A stretch of 64,000 nucleotides of DNA from Gloeothece verrucosa PCC 7822. Lineage in GTDB: Bacteria; Cyanobacteriota; Cyanobacteriia; Cyanobacteriales; Microcystaceae. The notes under the pieces were generated by a model. That model was given only the letters and a program-made list of their open reading frames with translations, did not search any database and was not told the origin of the DNA. Shown in pieces: positions 34,539 to 44,457 of the stretch. Numbering within the stretch: position 1 is the first letter of the stretch; each line of letters starts with the position of its first letter. A program made the translations under genes and the position numbers. Location: assembly GCF_000147335.1 (NCBI RefSeq), contig NC_014501.1, forward strand, positions 2,850,300-2,914,299, given 5' to 3'.

Positions 34539-35800
34539 GTGAACTACCGCACAGCAAATCAAAGATTACGCTGTGGGCTTCTTCCTTACCCAGAAACAAG
34601 CGGAACAGTAGATTTTTTACGTCCACCACTACGTCTTACAGTTTGGCGATAGGCTTTGCCCCCCGTTCCAGAGGTCAAGATTCGTAGTCCCTCATCTCTG
34701 AGGTTAATAGCTGCATTAACGTCTCTGTCGTGAGTTGTTTGGCAGTTTTCACAAGTCCATGTCCTGACATTAAGAGGTAAACTACCTACTTGATTTAAGC
34801 AGACATGGCAAGTTTTAGAACTAGGGAAAAACCTATCAACTTCTTGATAGACTTTCCCTTCTTGTTCTGCCTTATATTTAAGCATGGTCATAAACATTCC
34901 CCAACCGACTTGATGGATAGCTTTGGACAGTTTAGGATTCTGCATCATATTTTTTACAGCTAGATTTTCTACAATAATGATTTGGTTTTCATCAACTATC
35001 CTACGTGATAGCTTATGTAAAAAATCTTCACGACAATTCGTTATTTTTCTATGAACCTTAGCAAGTTTTAATCTAGACTTCTTACGATTAATAGAACTTT
35101 TTTGTTTTCTAGATAACTGCTGTTGCTTGATTTTTAAATTCTTTTCATGTTTTTTCCCAAATCTAGGGTTATCAAACTTAGATCCTTCGCTCGTTATACA
35201 GAAATGGGTCAACCCTACATCAATACCGATTGCTTTTCCTTCTGTACATAAAGATGGTTTTTCTTTGCCGTCTTCAAATAAGACAGCAGCAAAATATTGC
35301 TGAGAACAGTTTTTTGAAATATTAACAGTTTTAATTTTCCCTTCAATGGGTCTATGAATAACCGCTTTAACTTTTCCTATTTTAGGAATTTCCAAGTAAT
35401 TATCAAAGACCTTGACATTTTGAGGATACTGGATAGACTGTTTACCGTGTTTTGATTTAAATCTAGGATATCTGGCTCGTTTCTCAAAGAAATTATTAAA
35501 AGCAACCCCTAGATTAAGACAAACCTGCTGTAAACAAGCTGAGTAAGCAAGGGATAACCACTCATACTCTTTTTTGAGTTGAGGGATTATCTTTTTGACT
35601 TCATACCCAGATAAGCCTTTACCTGTGTCCTTATATGTTTGATTCATCAAATTAAGGCAATGATTCCATAACCAGCGACAGTTACCGAAAGATTGCTCCA
35701 ACGATTGTTGCTGGTCTGTATCTGGATATAACCTTACTTTGACAACTCTTAACATATTTAGAGTGAACATAGGTTTTCTATAAAACAGTATAGCATATAA
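34539..35800 (-). mobile_element. IS200/IS605-type element with tnpB only
   Basis: One end is set near 34539 (minus strand ending GGTAGTTCAC, usual for cyanobacterial IS605 right ends). A subterminal hairpin CACAGC/GCTGTG lies at 34550-34575. The other end, near 35775-35830, is not clear. There is no tnpA, so mobilisation would depend on a relative elsewhere. Confidence 0.6.
34586..35770 (-). CDS. tnpB: TnpB RNA-guided nuclease of IS605-type element
   Basis: 394 aa; an internal Met6 (MLRVVKVRLYP, 35755) is the more usual start. The N-terminal helix-turn-helix/WED part is intact (FGNCRWLWNHCLNLMNQTY). The RuvC-like site is complete: AIGIDVGLTHF (D), IIIVENLAVKNM (E) and HDRDVNAAINLR (D), with a zinc finger CHVC...CENC between. 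TnpB cuts DNA matching the guide of an RNA made from the element's right end. Here that RNA would overlap the 3' end of the gene and run past 34539, taking its guide from about 34519-34538. It is intact and possibly active. Confidence 0.9.
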   Translation of the reverse strand: MFTLNMLRVVKVRLYPDTDQQQSLEQSFGNCRWLWNHCLNLMNQTYKDTGKGLSGYEVKKIIPQLKKEYEWLSLAYSACLQQVCLNLGVAFNNFFEKRARYPRFKSKHGKQSIQYPQNVKVFDNYLEIPKIGKVKAVIHRPIEGKIKTVNISKNCSQQYFAAVLFEDGKEKPSLCTEGKAIGIDVGLTHFCITSEGSKFDNPRFGKKHEKNLKIKQQQLSRKQKSSINRKKSRLKLAKVHRKITNCREDFLHKLSRRIVDENQIIIVENLAVKNMMQNPKLSKAIHQVGWGMFMTMLKYKAEQEGKVYQEVDRFFPSSKTCHVCLNQVGSLPLNVRTWTCENCQTTHDRDVNAAINLRDEGLRILTSGTGGKAYRQTVRRSGGRKKSTVPLVSG

Positions 35801-35977
35801 TTCTTGGTGTGTGTCACAATTCTACTCCGCGATTCATGAGGGGCTGTGGGGCGAATTACTTCGCCCCTTTAAAAGCTCCGTCCGACGGTGATTTGTGGGT
35901 ATTTTTATCGAAAATTAACTCCAAGGGCTTCTCGCGGGGGAAGCTAAAGCCTAACAGGAGAGTGATAGAGCTAAAAA

Positions 35978-36310
35978 CGGGACTGGCCAGATTCGAACCG
36001 GCGACCTAGCGCTTCAGATTTGTGTGAGTTTCCCCACTCTCTGGACTATTCCTTCACCATAGGAGGTTTTCCCGTAGGTGGTGGCCGTTATGTTGTAGGG
36101 GACCATACCACTGATGAACCCAAAATCCCTTTCTCCCTACAACCAGTCTCTGCACCTTCTCTACCAGGGAAGTAGAGCTTGGCTCAAGATTACCTTATCT
36201 ATTGATAGACTTAGGCTTCCTTGAATTTGACCACATTCACTCATAAAGTTTCCTCTATGAGGCCCGATGATTCAGGAGGCGCTCGCTCTATCCTACTGAG
36301 CTACAGCCCC
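35978..36310 (-). tRNA. trnR-CCU: tRNA-Arg (anticodon CCU), interrupted by a group I intron
   Basis: Exon 1 (36310-36274) starts GGGGCTGTAGCTCAGTAGGA and exon 2 (36014-35978) reads AAGCGCTAGGTCGCC followed by GGTTCGAATCTGGCCAGTCC. Spliced, they give a 74-nt cloverleaf: acceptor GGGGCTG/CAGTCCC (one G-U pair), discriminator G, anticodon stem AGCGC/GCGCT with loop CUCCUAA, T-arm with GGTTCGAATC. The anticodon CCU reads AGG arginine codons. CCA is not encoded. The intron sits right after anticodon position 36. Ordinary tRNA scanners may miss or mis-call it because of the 259-nt insertion. Confidence 0.93.
36015..36273 (-). ncRNA. Group I intron in tRNA-Arg(CCU)
   Basis: 259 nt. The 5' exon ends in U and the intron ends in G, as group I splicing needs. 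In order, the intron has the conserved core elements: CAAGGAAGCCTAAG (P-like), AATCTTGAGCCAAGC (Q-like), GGTGCAGAGACTGG (R-like) and GAATAGTCCAGAGAGT (S-like). There is no ORF for a homing endonuclease. Size and site match the self-splicing tRNA introns of bacteria (subgroup IC3). Confidence 0.9.
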
Positions 36311-36501
36311 TTAGTTTTGACAATTATAGCAAATTTCCTCAAAACTTTAAAGCCTTAAGATCTTTTGTATTAATGGGTTGCCCTTAGAAGACTAATAAGC
36401 TTGACCAAGGGGATATTAAAGATAGATAGGCATTGTCCAGCAAAACATTATCATATTAATTAAACATCATGAGGAAACCGGTACAGCCAAGGAACCGTTA
36501 A

Positions 36502-37848
36502 ATGTCTAACATGGCCATTGAAATAGTTATCGTCCTACTGTTGATCATTGCCAACGGAATTTTCTCAGGATCAGAAATTGCCGTTGTCTCCGCTCGTAAA
36601 ATACGCTTAGAGCAAATGGCAAATCGAGGCAATTTAAAAGCACGGGCTGCCCTAAAATTAGCCAATTCTCCGAATGATTTCCTCAGTAGTGTACAAATCG
36701 GCATAACCTTAATCGGGATTCTCAGTGGTGCAGTGGGAGGAGCAACCCTCGCTCAACGCATAGAGCCGCTTATTGCCGCTATTCCCTGGCTCAATCTCTA
36801 TAGTCAAGGACTCAGCGTTGTCATCGTCGTCACCATTATTACTTATTTATCCTTGGTCTTAGGAGAACTGATTCCCAAGCGTATCGCCTTAAATAATCCC
36901 GAGCAAATCGCTTGCTCAGTAGCTAAACCCATGCGTACCCTCTCAAAAGTGACCGCGCCCCTAGTTCACTTATTAAGTATTTCCACAGACAAAACTTTAC
37001 AACTGCTAGGGATTCAAGCCTCTGACGACCCCCCCGTCACAGAAGAAGAAATCAAAGTGCTGATCCAACAGGGCACACAGTCGGGTATGTTTGAAGCATC
37101 CGAACAGGAAATGGTAGAGCGAGTTTTTCGCCTCAGTGATCGCCCAATTAAAGCCTTAATGACTCCTCGTTTTGAAATTGTGTGGTTAGACCTCGAAGAA
37201 TCACCCGAAGAAACCCAACGTCAAATTATGGAAAGTTCCCACTCACGCTTTTTAGTCGGTCGAGGAAGTTTAGATGAATTAGCCGGATTTTTGCGCGGGA
37301 GTGACTTTTTGGCGGCTCGTTTGGCCGGAGGAGAGATCAATCTAGAAACAATACTTCAGCCGCCCCTATATATCCCTGAAAATACTAAAGCCTTGAAAGT
37401 TTTAGAACAGTTCAAGGTCACCGGCATACACATGGCCGTGATTACTGATGAATATGGCAGTATTGAGGGATTAGTTACCTTGAATGACATCTTAGAAGCC
37501 ATTGTAGGAGATATCGCCACCACTGAAGATTTAGAAGACCCGATGATCGTACAACGTGAAGATGGTTCTTGGTTGCTGGATGGATTACTATCGGTGGATC
37601 AAATCAAAGAGTTATTTTCTAAAACCACGTTACCCCACGAGGAAACCGGGCATTATCATACATTAGGCGGTCTGGTGATTACTTTTTTGGGACACATTCC
37701 TCAATCGGGCGAACATTTTCAATGGCAAGAACTGAGATTTGAAGTGATGGATATGGATGGTACCCGAGTAGATAAAGTGTTAGTCTCGGTGGTGCCGATG
37801 GAACAAGAAATCTCACTAGAACAGGTAGACCCATTAGAAAATGCCTAA
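36502..37848 (+). CDS. CNNM/CorC-like membrane protein (hemolysin family)
   Basis: 448 aa. The DUF21/CNNM membrane domain comes first (three to four spans; NGIFSGSEIAVVSARKIRL, VQIGITLIGILSGAVGG, YLSLVLGELIPKRIAL). A CBS pair follows (about 205-330, including MTPRFEIVWLDL and AVITDEYGSIEGLVTLNDILEAIVGDI) and a C-terminal CorC/HlyC transporter-associated domain (YHTLGGLVITFLGHIPQSGEHF). This is the usual full-length architecture. Members are linked to Mg2+/Co2+ extrusion or resistance; true hemolysin activity is not expected. Monocistronic, 191 bp from the tRNA-Arg gene. Confidence 0.9.
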   Translation: MSNMAIEIVIVLLLIIANGIFSGSEIAVVSARKIRLEQMANRGNLKARAALKLANSPNDFLSSVQIGITLIGILSGAVGGATLAQRIEPLIAAIPWLNLYSQGLSVVIVVTIITYLSLVLGELIPKRIALNNPEQIACSVAKPMRTLSKVTAPLVHLLSISTDKTLQLLGIQASDDPPVTEEEIKVLIQQGTQSGMFEASEQEMVERVFRLSDRPIKALMTPRFEIVWLDLEESPEETQRQIMESSHSRFLVGRGSLDELAGFLRGSDFLAARLAGGEINLETILQPPLYIPENTKALKVLEQFKVTGIHMAVITDEYGSIEGLVTLNDILEAIVGDIATTEDLEDPMIVQREDGSWLLDGLLSVDQIKELFSKTTLPHEETGHYHTLGGLVITFLGHIPQSGEHFQWQELRFEVMDMDGTRVDKVLVSVVPMEQEISLEQVDPLENA

Positions 37849-38219
37849 ATCTTTCTAGAGGCAGTAGACAAGCCATAAGCTATCAAATATGGTTCAGATC
37901 AAGTAAACTCAAGAAAGAAAGACTCAAAGTCAAACTTAAAGCGAGTTAATCTAGAGCCTAAATTACAAATCATCGTGTCAGGCAAAAGATAGCGAAGGGG
38001 GAAGTCCCGCCCTGTTCTCTCTGCCAGATGGCCCTTGTAAAGCGATTATCCTTAATCATGGGCGTAATTTACAAAAACTCTTCTGCTTCCTGCCTTGCCA
38101 CCAACAAAAATTGTAATTAACTTTCGCGGCTAACTATAACCATAAGTTAAAAATATTCTTTTGAGCGGCTGTGTGTCCTCTAACAAACATTTAAAACCCT
38201 AAAATCAGGAGTACAAACG
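37849..38219. other. 371-bp intergenic region
   Basis: No ORF or repeat recognised. AGGAG at about 38206-38210 is the ribosome binding site of the hybrid kinase, which fixes its GTG start. Confidence 0.45.
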
Positions 38220-41200
38220 GTGACTCAGCAAACAAAAGCGACGATTTCTGAAAACATCTTTGCCGAGGGTGGAGAAATGGGCAAACTGATGCGCTCGCTT
38301 GACTGGTCACAAACCCTTTTAGGCCCAGTATCAGAATGGCCCCAAAGCTTAAAAACCTCTGTAAGCATCATCTTAAACTCCCGTTATCCCATGTTTGTGT
38401 GGTGGGGGCCTCAATACGCTAATTTATATAACGATGCTTACCGTCCGCTCTTAGGAGCAAGCAAGCATCCTCAATATTTAGGAAAATCGGCGAAAGACTG
38501 TTGGGCAGAGGTTTGGGATGTGGTAGGCCCCTTAGCCGATAGCGTTTTGGTTACAGGACAACCGGCTGGGTCTGAAGATTTATTACTGATTATGGACCGC
38601 AATGGCTATGATGAGGAAACCTACTTTACTTTTTCTTATAGCCCTATCCGAGATGAAAGCGGCGAAGTCGGCGGAGTCTTTTGTGCCGTCATCGAAACCA
38701 CAGAACGCATTATCGGAGAACGACGACTGCGTACCCTGCGAGAATTAGGAGACAATAGGGCACAAGCTCAAACCGTGCAACAAGCCTGTCAAATGGCCAC
38801 TAAAACCTTATCGAGTAATCAGTATGATATTCCCTTTGCCTTGCTCTACCTCATAGATGCCGAGGGAAAAAGTGCTTATTTAGCAGGCACCACCACCAAC
38901 CTTGAAGCCGGAACCCTCATCAGTCCCCTTGATGTAGATTTGCAAAATGAGAGAGATCCCTGGCATCTGACAGAGGTTCATCGTACTAAAACCCTTCTGC
39001 ACATCAGCGATCTAACTGAGCGATGGGGGGCACTTCCTGGCGGCAATTGGCCAGAGCAAGCCCACTCGGCTTTAGTCATGCCCCTGGCCCAATTAGGCTG
39101 GTTAATTGTGGGTATTAGCCCTCGACGGGAATTAGATGATCACTACCGAGGGTTTTTTGATTTAGTTTCCCATCATCTGAGCTACGCGCTTGCCAATGCC
39201 GAAGCCTACGAAACCGACATGATTTCCCTTCCCACAGGATTGGCTCATCTTCCTAAAGATAAAGTATCTCACCAAGGGGGGTTGACATTTAACAAAAATA
39301 ATGGTAATTGCTTCGGAGAAGAAGCCCTAGGTGGGTTACCCGAAGATAAACCCACAGAGACGGTACCTGATAGAGCCGCCATAGCAACTGTGTTCGGCTC
39401 TCGCCCTCGAATTCTCTTAGCCGATGATAACGCAGATATGCGGGATTACATCAAACGATTGCTCACGGATCTCTATGAAGTGGAGACAGTTAGCGATGGA
39501 ATAGCGGTTTTAGAGGCTTTAGCGCGAGAATTACCGGATTTAGTGTTAACAGATGTGATGATGCCTGGCTTGGACGGTTTTGAGTTATTAAGAGAACTAC
39601 GCGCCAATCCCAACACCCGACAAATACCCATCATTTTGCTTTCTGCCCGGGCCGGGGAACCATCCCGAGTCGAAGGACTAAAAGCGGGAGCCGATGATTA
39701 TTTAATCAAGCCTTTCTCGGCAAGAGAACTCTTAGCCAGAGTGGAAACTCATTTAAAAATGGCTCAGATACGAGAAGAAAATGCCCATCGAGAACAACAA
39801 TTGAGAATAGAAGCCGAAGAAGCGAGAAAAGAGGTGATTAATATCCTCGAAACTATTACAGACGGCTTTTTCTCTTTAGATCATCAGTGGCGATTTACTT
39901 ATGTCAACCAAGAAACGGAAAGATTATGCCAAAAAACGCGCGAAGAATTTTTAGGGCACTCCATTTGGGAAGTTTACCCCGAATTAATTAATTCAGAGTT
40001 TGATCAACAGCTTAGGAGAGCCGCTAGTCAAAAAATCTCGGTTCACTTTGAATCCCCTTCCCTCTATGCTCGGCTATGGCGCGAAGTGCATATTTATCCT
40101 CATCAAAATGGACTGGCGGTATACTGGCGAGATATCACCCAGCGAAAACAAATAGAAGCCGCACTCTCTCAAAGCGAAACCCAGTTTCGTCAACTGGCAG
40201 ACGCAATGCCGCAAATTGTCTGGATTACCAATGCAGCCGGCAAGGTAGAATACCTTAACCAACAGTGGTTCGACTACACCGCATTGCCTCAAAATGAAAA
40301 TAGCTACAACCCAGAGCAGATTCGCAGCGCCATTCATCCGGATGATCTAAGCACCATTGTAGAATCGTGGAAAACGGCCTTCACTAACCAAACCCCCTAT
40401 CAATCAGAATTCCGCTTGAGACGAGGAAGAGATGGGAGCTACCGATGGTTCTTAGGGCGTGCTGTGGTGATTAAAGGTCCTCAAGGAGAAATTATCGCCT
40501 GGTACGGAACTTCTACCGATATTGATGACTACAAGCAAGCAGAGTTGTGTATCAGAAAAAAAGAATCGCTGCTGAATGCGCTGATTGCCAGTTCTCCCAT
40601 CGGGATCTCATTTTTTGATCAAGACTTATGCTATCTTTACGTTAATCAAGCACTGGCAACCATTAACGGAGTGCCGCTCAATGAGCATTTAGGCCGCTCC
40701 TTAGAAGAGGTTCTCCCCCTAATGGCGGCTGAATTTAGGCCACTCCTGACTCAGATTCTACAAACTCAGCAACCCTTGTTAAATCATGAGTTTATGGGTG
40801 AGATTATCCCCGGCAATTTTCGCCATTGTTTAGCCAATCATTTTCCCGTCTGTTTACCCGATGGAGAGGTGTTAGGAATTGGGGTGACGGTGATGGATAT
40901 TACTCAACTCAAGCAGGTTGAAGCCGCATTGCGAGCGAGTGAAGCCACTGCAACTGAGCGAGCGCAAGAACTCGAAACCCTGATGGAAATTACACCGGTG
41001 GGGCTTTGGATTGCTCATGATCCAGACTGTCACAGCATGAGCGCTAATCAAACGGCTTACCAGTTAATGCAGGCAAAACCTGGAGATATCGCCACAGCAA
41101 CCCCTCCTGATGGCACTTATCCCTTAAACTTTAAGCAGCGAAGAAACGGAAAAGAAATTACTCCTGATGATCTTCCCATGCAGGTTGCTGCCAGAAGCGG

Positions 41201-42920
41201 ACAGGAGATCACCGATGAAATAGAATTTGTTTTTGAAGATGGAACCGTTCGATTTATTTACGGTAGAGCAATACCTTTAACGAATGAATCCGGACAAATT
41301 CGGGGAGTCATTGGAGCTTTTGTCGATATTACTGAGCGCAAGCAAGCAGAAGAAGCTCTGCGCCAGAGCGAACAACGTTATCGTTACTTAGCAGAAGCGA
41401 TTCCTCAACTGGTATGGATTACCAATTCTCAGGGGTACAATGAATATGTCAATCAGCAAATGTGTGAGTATACAGGATTAACCTTTGAGCAACTGTTGCA
41501 GTTTGACTGGCGAGAGATTATCCATCCCGAGGATATTGAACAGACTTACCAAAAGTGGATGGCAGCAGTGGAACAGGATGGCTATTATGAAATGGAATAC
41601 CGCCTCAGAAATGCTCAGGGAAAATATCAGTGGTATTTAGGCCGAGCTATTCCTTTAAAAAATGAGCAAGGCAAGATTGTCAAATGGTTTGGGACTTCTA
41701 CTAATATAGATGCTCAAAAACAACTAGAAGCGCAACGAGAAAGCCTCCTCTCGCTTGAACGAGCCGCCAGAGAGCAAGCTGAAGAAGCCAACCGTATTAA
41801 AGATGAATTTTTAGCGGTGCTATCTCATGAATTGCGCTCACCCCTCAACCCGATTTTAGGTTGGGCTAAACTGTTGCAAACCCAGAACTTTAATGCTGAA
41901 ACTTACCAAAAAGGTTTATCGACCATTGAACGAAATGCGGCTTTACAAGCTCAATTAATCGAAGATTTACTCGATATTTCTCGAATTATGCGGGGTAAAT
42001 TAAATCTGAAGATCGTTCCTGTCAACTTAATTTTTATTATTGAATCCGCATTAGAAACGGTGCGTTTGGCAGCCGAAGCTAAAACCATTAACATTCAAAA
42101 AGATCTTGATCTAACAGTGGGCAAAGTTTTGGGAGATACAGCACGTTTACAGCAAATCGTCTGGAATCTTCTTTCTAATGCGGTGAAATTTACCCCAACC
42201 GGAGGACAAGTCAACGTTAAATTAGAGGGAAGCGGCAACGAAGCGGTCATTACTGTAAGCGATACAGGCCAAGGAATTAGCGCTAATTTTCTTCCTTATG
42301 TATTTGACTATTTTCGTCAAGCTGACAGTAAAACTACTCGAAAATTCGGGGGATTAGGATTAGGATTAGCCATCGTGCGCCATTTAGTAGAATTGCACGG
42401 AGGGACAGTGACGGCGAATAGTCCAGGGGAAAATCAAGGAGCAACTTTTAGTGTCAAATTACCGTTAATTAATCAAGATACAATTCCCAAGACTGACTCA
42501 ACAGACATTACAGAGAGTCATCAACAGAGGTCTATTTTACAGCTTTCAGGGATGGATATTCTCGTGGTAGATGATGATGCTGATACCCGTGACTTTTTGG
42601 GGTTTTTACTAAGAGAGGCAGGAGCGAAAGTGGTTACATTAGCATCAGCAACCGAAGCGTTACAAGTTTTGGCCGGCTCAAAACCCGATGTTTTATTGTG
42701 TGATATTGGTATGCCAGAAATAGACGGCTATATGCTCATCAAACAAGTAAGAATTTGGGAAAATCAAAGCGGAGAAAAGCCAATTTTGGCTATTGCTCTG
42801 ACGGCTTATGCAGGAGATTTAAACCATGAAAAAGCACTCAAAGCAGGTTTTCAACACCATATTAGTAAGCCAATTAAACCTGAAGAATTATTGAAATTTC
42901 TGGCCAGTAAGAGGCAATAA
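38220..42920 (+). CDS. Multi-domain hybrid sensor histidine kinase
   Basis: 1566 aa from GTG 38220, with AGGAG about 10 bases upstream. Order: an N-terminal PAS-like domain (1-165, SRYPMFVWWGPQYANLYNDAY), a GAF-like domain (170-335), a receiver (395-515, phosphoacceptor Asp in LTDVMMPG near 446), then five PAS/PAC units (about 540-1165), HisKA with FLAVLSHELRSPLNPILGW (His near 1202), HATPase (N-box NLLSNAVKF, G1 DTGQGIS, GGLGLGLAIV) and a C-terminal receiver (1444-1560, Asp in LLCDIGMPE). No membrane span is evident, so it is a cytoplasmic phosphorelay sensor. The inputs are unknown. A receiver before the kinase core as well as after it is unusual but seen in cyanobacteria. No response regulator is adjacent. 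Confidence 0.92.
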   Translation: MTQQTKATISENIFAEGGEMGKLMRSLDWSQTLLGPVSEWPQSLKTSVSIILNSRYPMFVWWGPQYANLYNDAYRPLLGASKHPQYLGKSAKDCWAEVWDVVGPLADSVLVTGQPAGSEDLLLIMDRNGYDEETYFTFSYSPIRDESGEVGGVFCAVIETTERIIGERRLRTLRELGDNRAQAQTVQQACQMATKTLSSNQYDIPFALLYLIDAEGKSAYLAGTTTNLEAGTLISPLDVDLQNERDPWHLTEVHRTKTLLHISDLTERWGALPGGNWPEQAHSALVMPLAQLGWLIVGISPRRELDDHYRGFFDLVSHHLSYALANAEAYETDMISLPTGLAHLPKDKVSHQGGLTFNKNNGNCFGEEALGGLPEDKPTETVPDRAAIATVFGSRPRILLADDNADMRDYIKRLLTDLYEVETVSDGIAVLEALARELPDLVLTDVMMPGLDGFELLRELRANPNTRQIPIILLSARAGEPSRVEGLKAGADDYLIKPFSARELLARVETHLKMAQIREENAHREQQLRIEAEEARKEVINILETITDGFFSLDHQWRFTYVNQETERLCQKTREEFLGHSIWEVYPELINSEFDQQLRRAASQKISVHFESPSLYARLWREVHIYPHQNGLAVYWRDITQRKQIEAALSQSETQFRQLADAMPQIVWITNAAGKVEYLNQQWFDYTALPQNENSYNPEQIRSAIHPDDLSTIVESWKTAFTNQTPYQSEFRLRRGRDGSYRWFLGRAVVIKGPQGEIIAWYGTSTDIDDYKQAELCIRKKESLLNALIASSPIGISFFDQDLCYLYVNQALATINGVPLNEHLGRSLEEVLPLMAAEFRPLLTQILQTQQPLLNHEFMGEIIPGNFRHCLANHFPVCLPDGEVLGIGVTVMDITQLKQVEAALRASEATATERAQELETLMEITPVGLWIAHDPDCHSMSANQTAYQLMQAKPGDIATATPPDGTYPLNFKQRRNGKEITPDDLPMQVAARSGQEITDEIEFVFEDGTVRFIYGRAIPLTNESGQIRGVIGAFVDITERKQAEEALRQSEQRYRYLAEAIPQLVWITNSQGYNEYVNQQMCEYTGLTFEQLLQFDWREIIHPEDIEQTYQKWMAAVEQDGYYEMEYRLRNAQGKYQWYLGRAIPLKNEQGKIVKWFGTSTNIDAQKQLEAQRESLLSLERAAREQAEEANRIKDEFLAVLSHELRSPLNPILGWAKLLQTQNFNAETYQKGLSTIERNAALQAQLIEDLLDISRIMRGKLNLKIVPVNLIFIIESALETVRLAAEAKTINIQKDLDLTVGKVLGDTARLQQIVWNLLSNAVKFTPTGGQVNVKLEGSGNEAVITVSDTGQGISANFLPYVFDYFRQADSKTTRKFGGLGLGLAIVRHLVELHGGTVTANSPGENQGATFSVKLPLINQDTIPKTDSTDITESHQQRSILQLSGMDILVVDDDADTRDFLGFLLREAGAKVVTLASATEALQVLAGSKPDVLLCDIGMPEIDGYMLIKQVRIWENQSGEKPILAIALTAYAGDLNHEKALKAGFQHHISKPIKPEELLKFLASKRQ

Positions 42921-42985
42921 CCTAATGACTAATGGCTCTTTCGGCATCGTGGGAAAAATGTTCACCGAAATACAAAATAGTCTAT

Positions 42986-43052
42986 GGTGGGTTACGGCAC
43001 GGATCAAAAGTTATCACTTTCTTATCAAAATCATCGCTGCGCCTAACCCACC
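42986..43052. terminator. Inverted repeat between convergent genes
   Basis: GGTGGGTTA (42986-42994) and TAACCCACC (43044-43052) are perfect inverted arms, extended inwards by CGGCACGGAT/ATCGCTGCGCC. It belongs to the GTGGGTTA-type repeats dispersed in cyanobacteria and may terminate transcripts from both sides. Confidence 0.55.
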
Positions 43053-43098
43053 CTACAATTGATAACCTTTTCTTATCACCGCAAGTACGAGAGAGCCA

Positions 43099-44457
43099 CT
43101 AGATCAAAATTTGTGGATTAGCCGCTCGCAATTCAAACCGATTTAGGTAAGCTACAGGTTGACTAGGATCAAATTCTCGTTGATCAATAAATGCGGTTGC
43201 TGGTTCTTTTTTCATGGGTTCTGTCGGCAATTTTATTTTGAGGGCTTTTGCCACTTCTTCATAAATTTTTAGCGGATAAGTTTTATCAAGAATTTTATCA
43301 GCGTCTACAGGATATTCTGACAAATCAGCTTGCTGCCAACGAACCATTTGAGTTAATAACCAAACTCCATGAGAGCGCCAAGGATAATTAACATGATTCG
43401 GGGCTTTTAAATAACTGGTTTCTTGAAAATGAAAAATATTAAAATCCGGAATATTTTTTAAGCGATTTTCAGATATTTGTTCATAATTATATTTTCCTAA
43501 TAAAGCCGGTTCTATCGCTAATAAACTGGTATTGAGATATTTATTTTGAGCGAGAATTTGGGCAATTTCTGGTCGATTTTTGGGAACATCACAATACTGA
43601 CAAGCTTCTAATAAAGCCGCTACTAATGCCCTAGCGGTAACAGGATTATTGTTAACCCAAGATTCGCTCACCGCTAAAATTTGACTGGGATGACCTCGCC
43701 AAATATTGCGGCTAATATCAGCAATAAAGCCCGCTTTTGCTGAGACGGCTTTTTGATTCCAAGGATCGGCCACCGCGTATCCTAATATATTGCCAGATTG
43801 CAATTTATAGAGCATCTGTGAGGGGGCCACCTCAGTTAATTTTATCTCTTGATGGGGGTCGATGCCCATAGCCGCTAACCAATAGCGAGAGAGATAATTA
43901 TCCATAGAAGAGTTAGAAGCTATCGCTAAACTCGGAGGTGTATTAAAACTACGGATATAGCGGCGATAAGTGTTAGCAAATTCTCGAAAGTTATAATAAT
44001 CGGTGATAGGATGAATTCCCCCTGTCCAACTTTTTTGACTTAAAGTGATAGCACTTCCATTGAGATTAAGAGTCATCAATGATACTATCGGGGTTGCATT
44101 TTTGTTAACTTGGGAGAGCAAGGGAAGCGGAAAAGGCGCAACGGCACCATCTAATTTTCCGCTACTCAACCCTTTTTCTAGGTCATTAGGGGTGAGTTGT
44201 TTACTAAAGGCTACTGTTAACCCATAGCGGGCAAAAAAGCCTTTTTCTTGAGCAATGATGACAGGGGTAGCATCTAAAGTGGGAACATATCCAAGGGTTA
44301 AATAGGTTTTTTCTAATTTGCCAAAATTGCTCACTTCTTGCTGTGGTGAGTTTTGGCTGTTAAACCCGCGACAAGCCGCCAGCACAAAGCCGCTTGTGGA
44401 GAGTGCTGTATATTTAAAAAAATGACGACGCTTCATGACCATTGCTGTTAAAGCCAT
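43099..44457 (-). CDS. ABC transporter substrate-binding lipoprotein (NrtA/CmpA type), Tat-exported
   Basis: 452 aa; the functional start is likely one of the Met just before KRRHFFKYTALS, a twin-arginine signal that ends in the lipobox LAAC. The body is of the nitrate/bicarbonate/sulfonate-binding family: LTLGYVPTLDATPVIIAQEKGFFARYGL, KLDGAVAPFPLPLL, AVADPWNQKAV, SHGVWLLTQMVRW. Length and the C-terminal region suit NrtA/CmpA rather than short SsuA. It stands alone, without permease or ATPase genes, so it could be a sensor or belong to a transporter encoded elsewhere. The ligand is not predictable from what I see. Confidence 0.85.
   Translation of the reverse strand: MALTAMVMKRRHFFKYTALSTSGFVLAACRGFNSQNSPQQEVSNFGKLEKTYLTLGYVPTLDATPVIIAQEKGFFARYGLTVAFSKQLTPNDLEKGLSSGKLDGAVAPFPLPLLSQVNKNATPIVSLMTLNLNGSAITLSQKSWTGGIHPITDYYNFREFANTYRRYIRSFNTPPSLAIASNSSMDNYLSRYWLAAMGIDPHQEIKLTEVAPSQMLYKLQSGNILGYAVADPWNQKAVSAKAGFIADISRNIWRGHPSQILAVSESWVNNNPVTARALVAALLEACQYCDVPKNRPEIAQILAQNKYLNTSLLAIEPALLGKYNYEQISENRLKNIPDFNIFHFQETSYLKAPNHVNYPWRSHGVWLLTQMVRWQQADLSEYPVDADKILDKTYPLKIYEEVAKALKIKLPTEPMKKEPATAFIDQREFDPSQPVAYLNRFELRAANPQILI

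Noticed and set aside
35809..36009. 66-codon ORF on the plus strand
   Set aside because: It runs into exon 2 of the tRNA-Arg gene and has no protein-like pattern.
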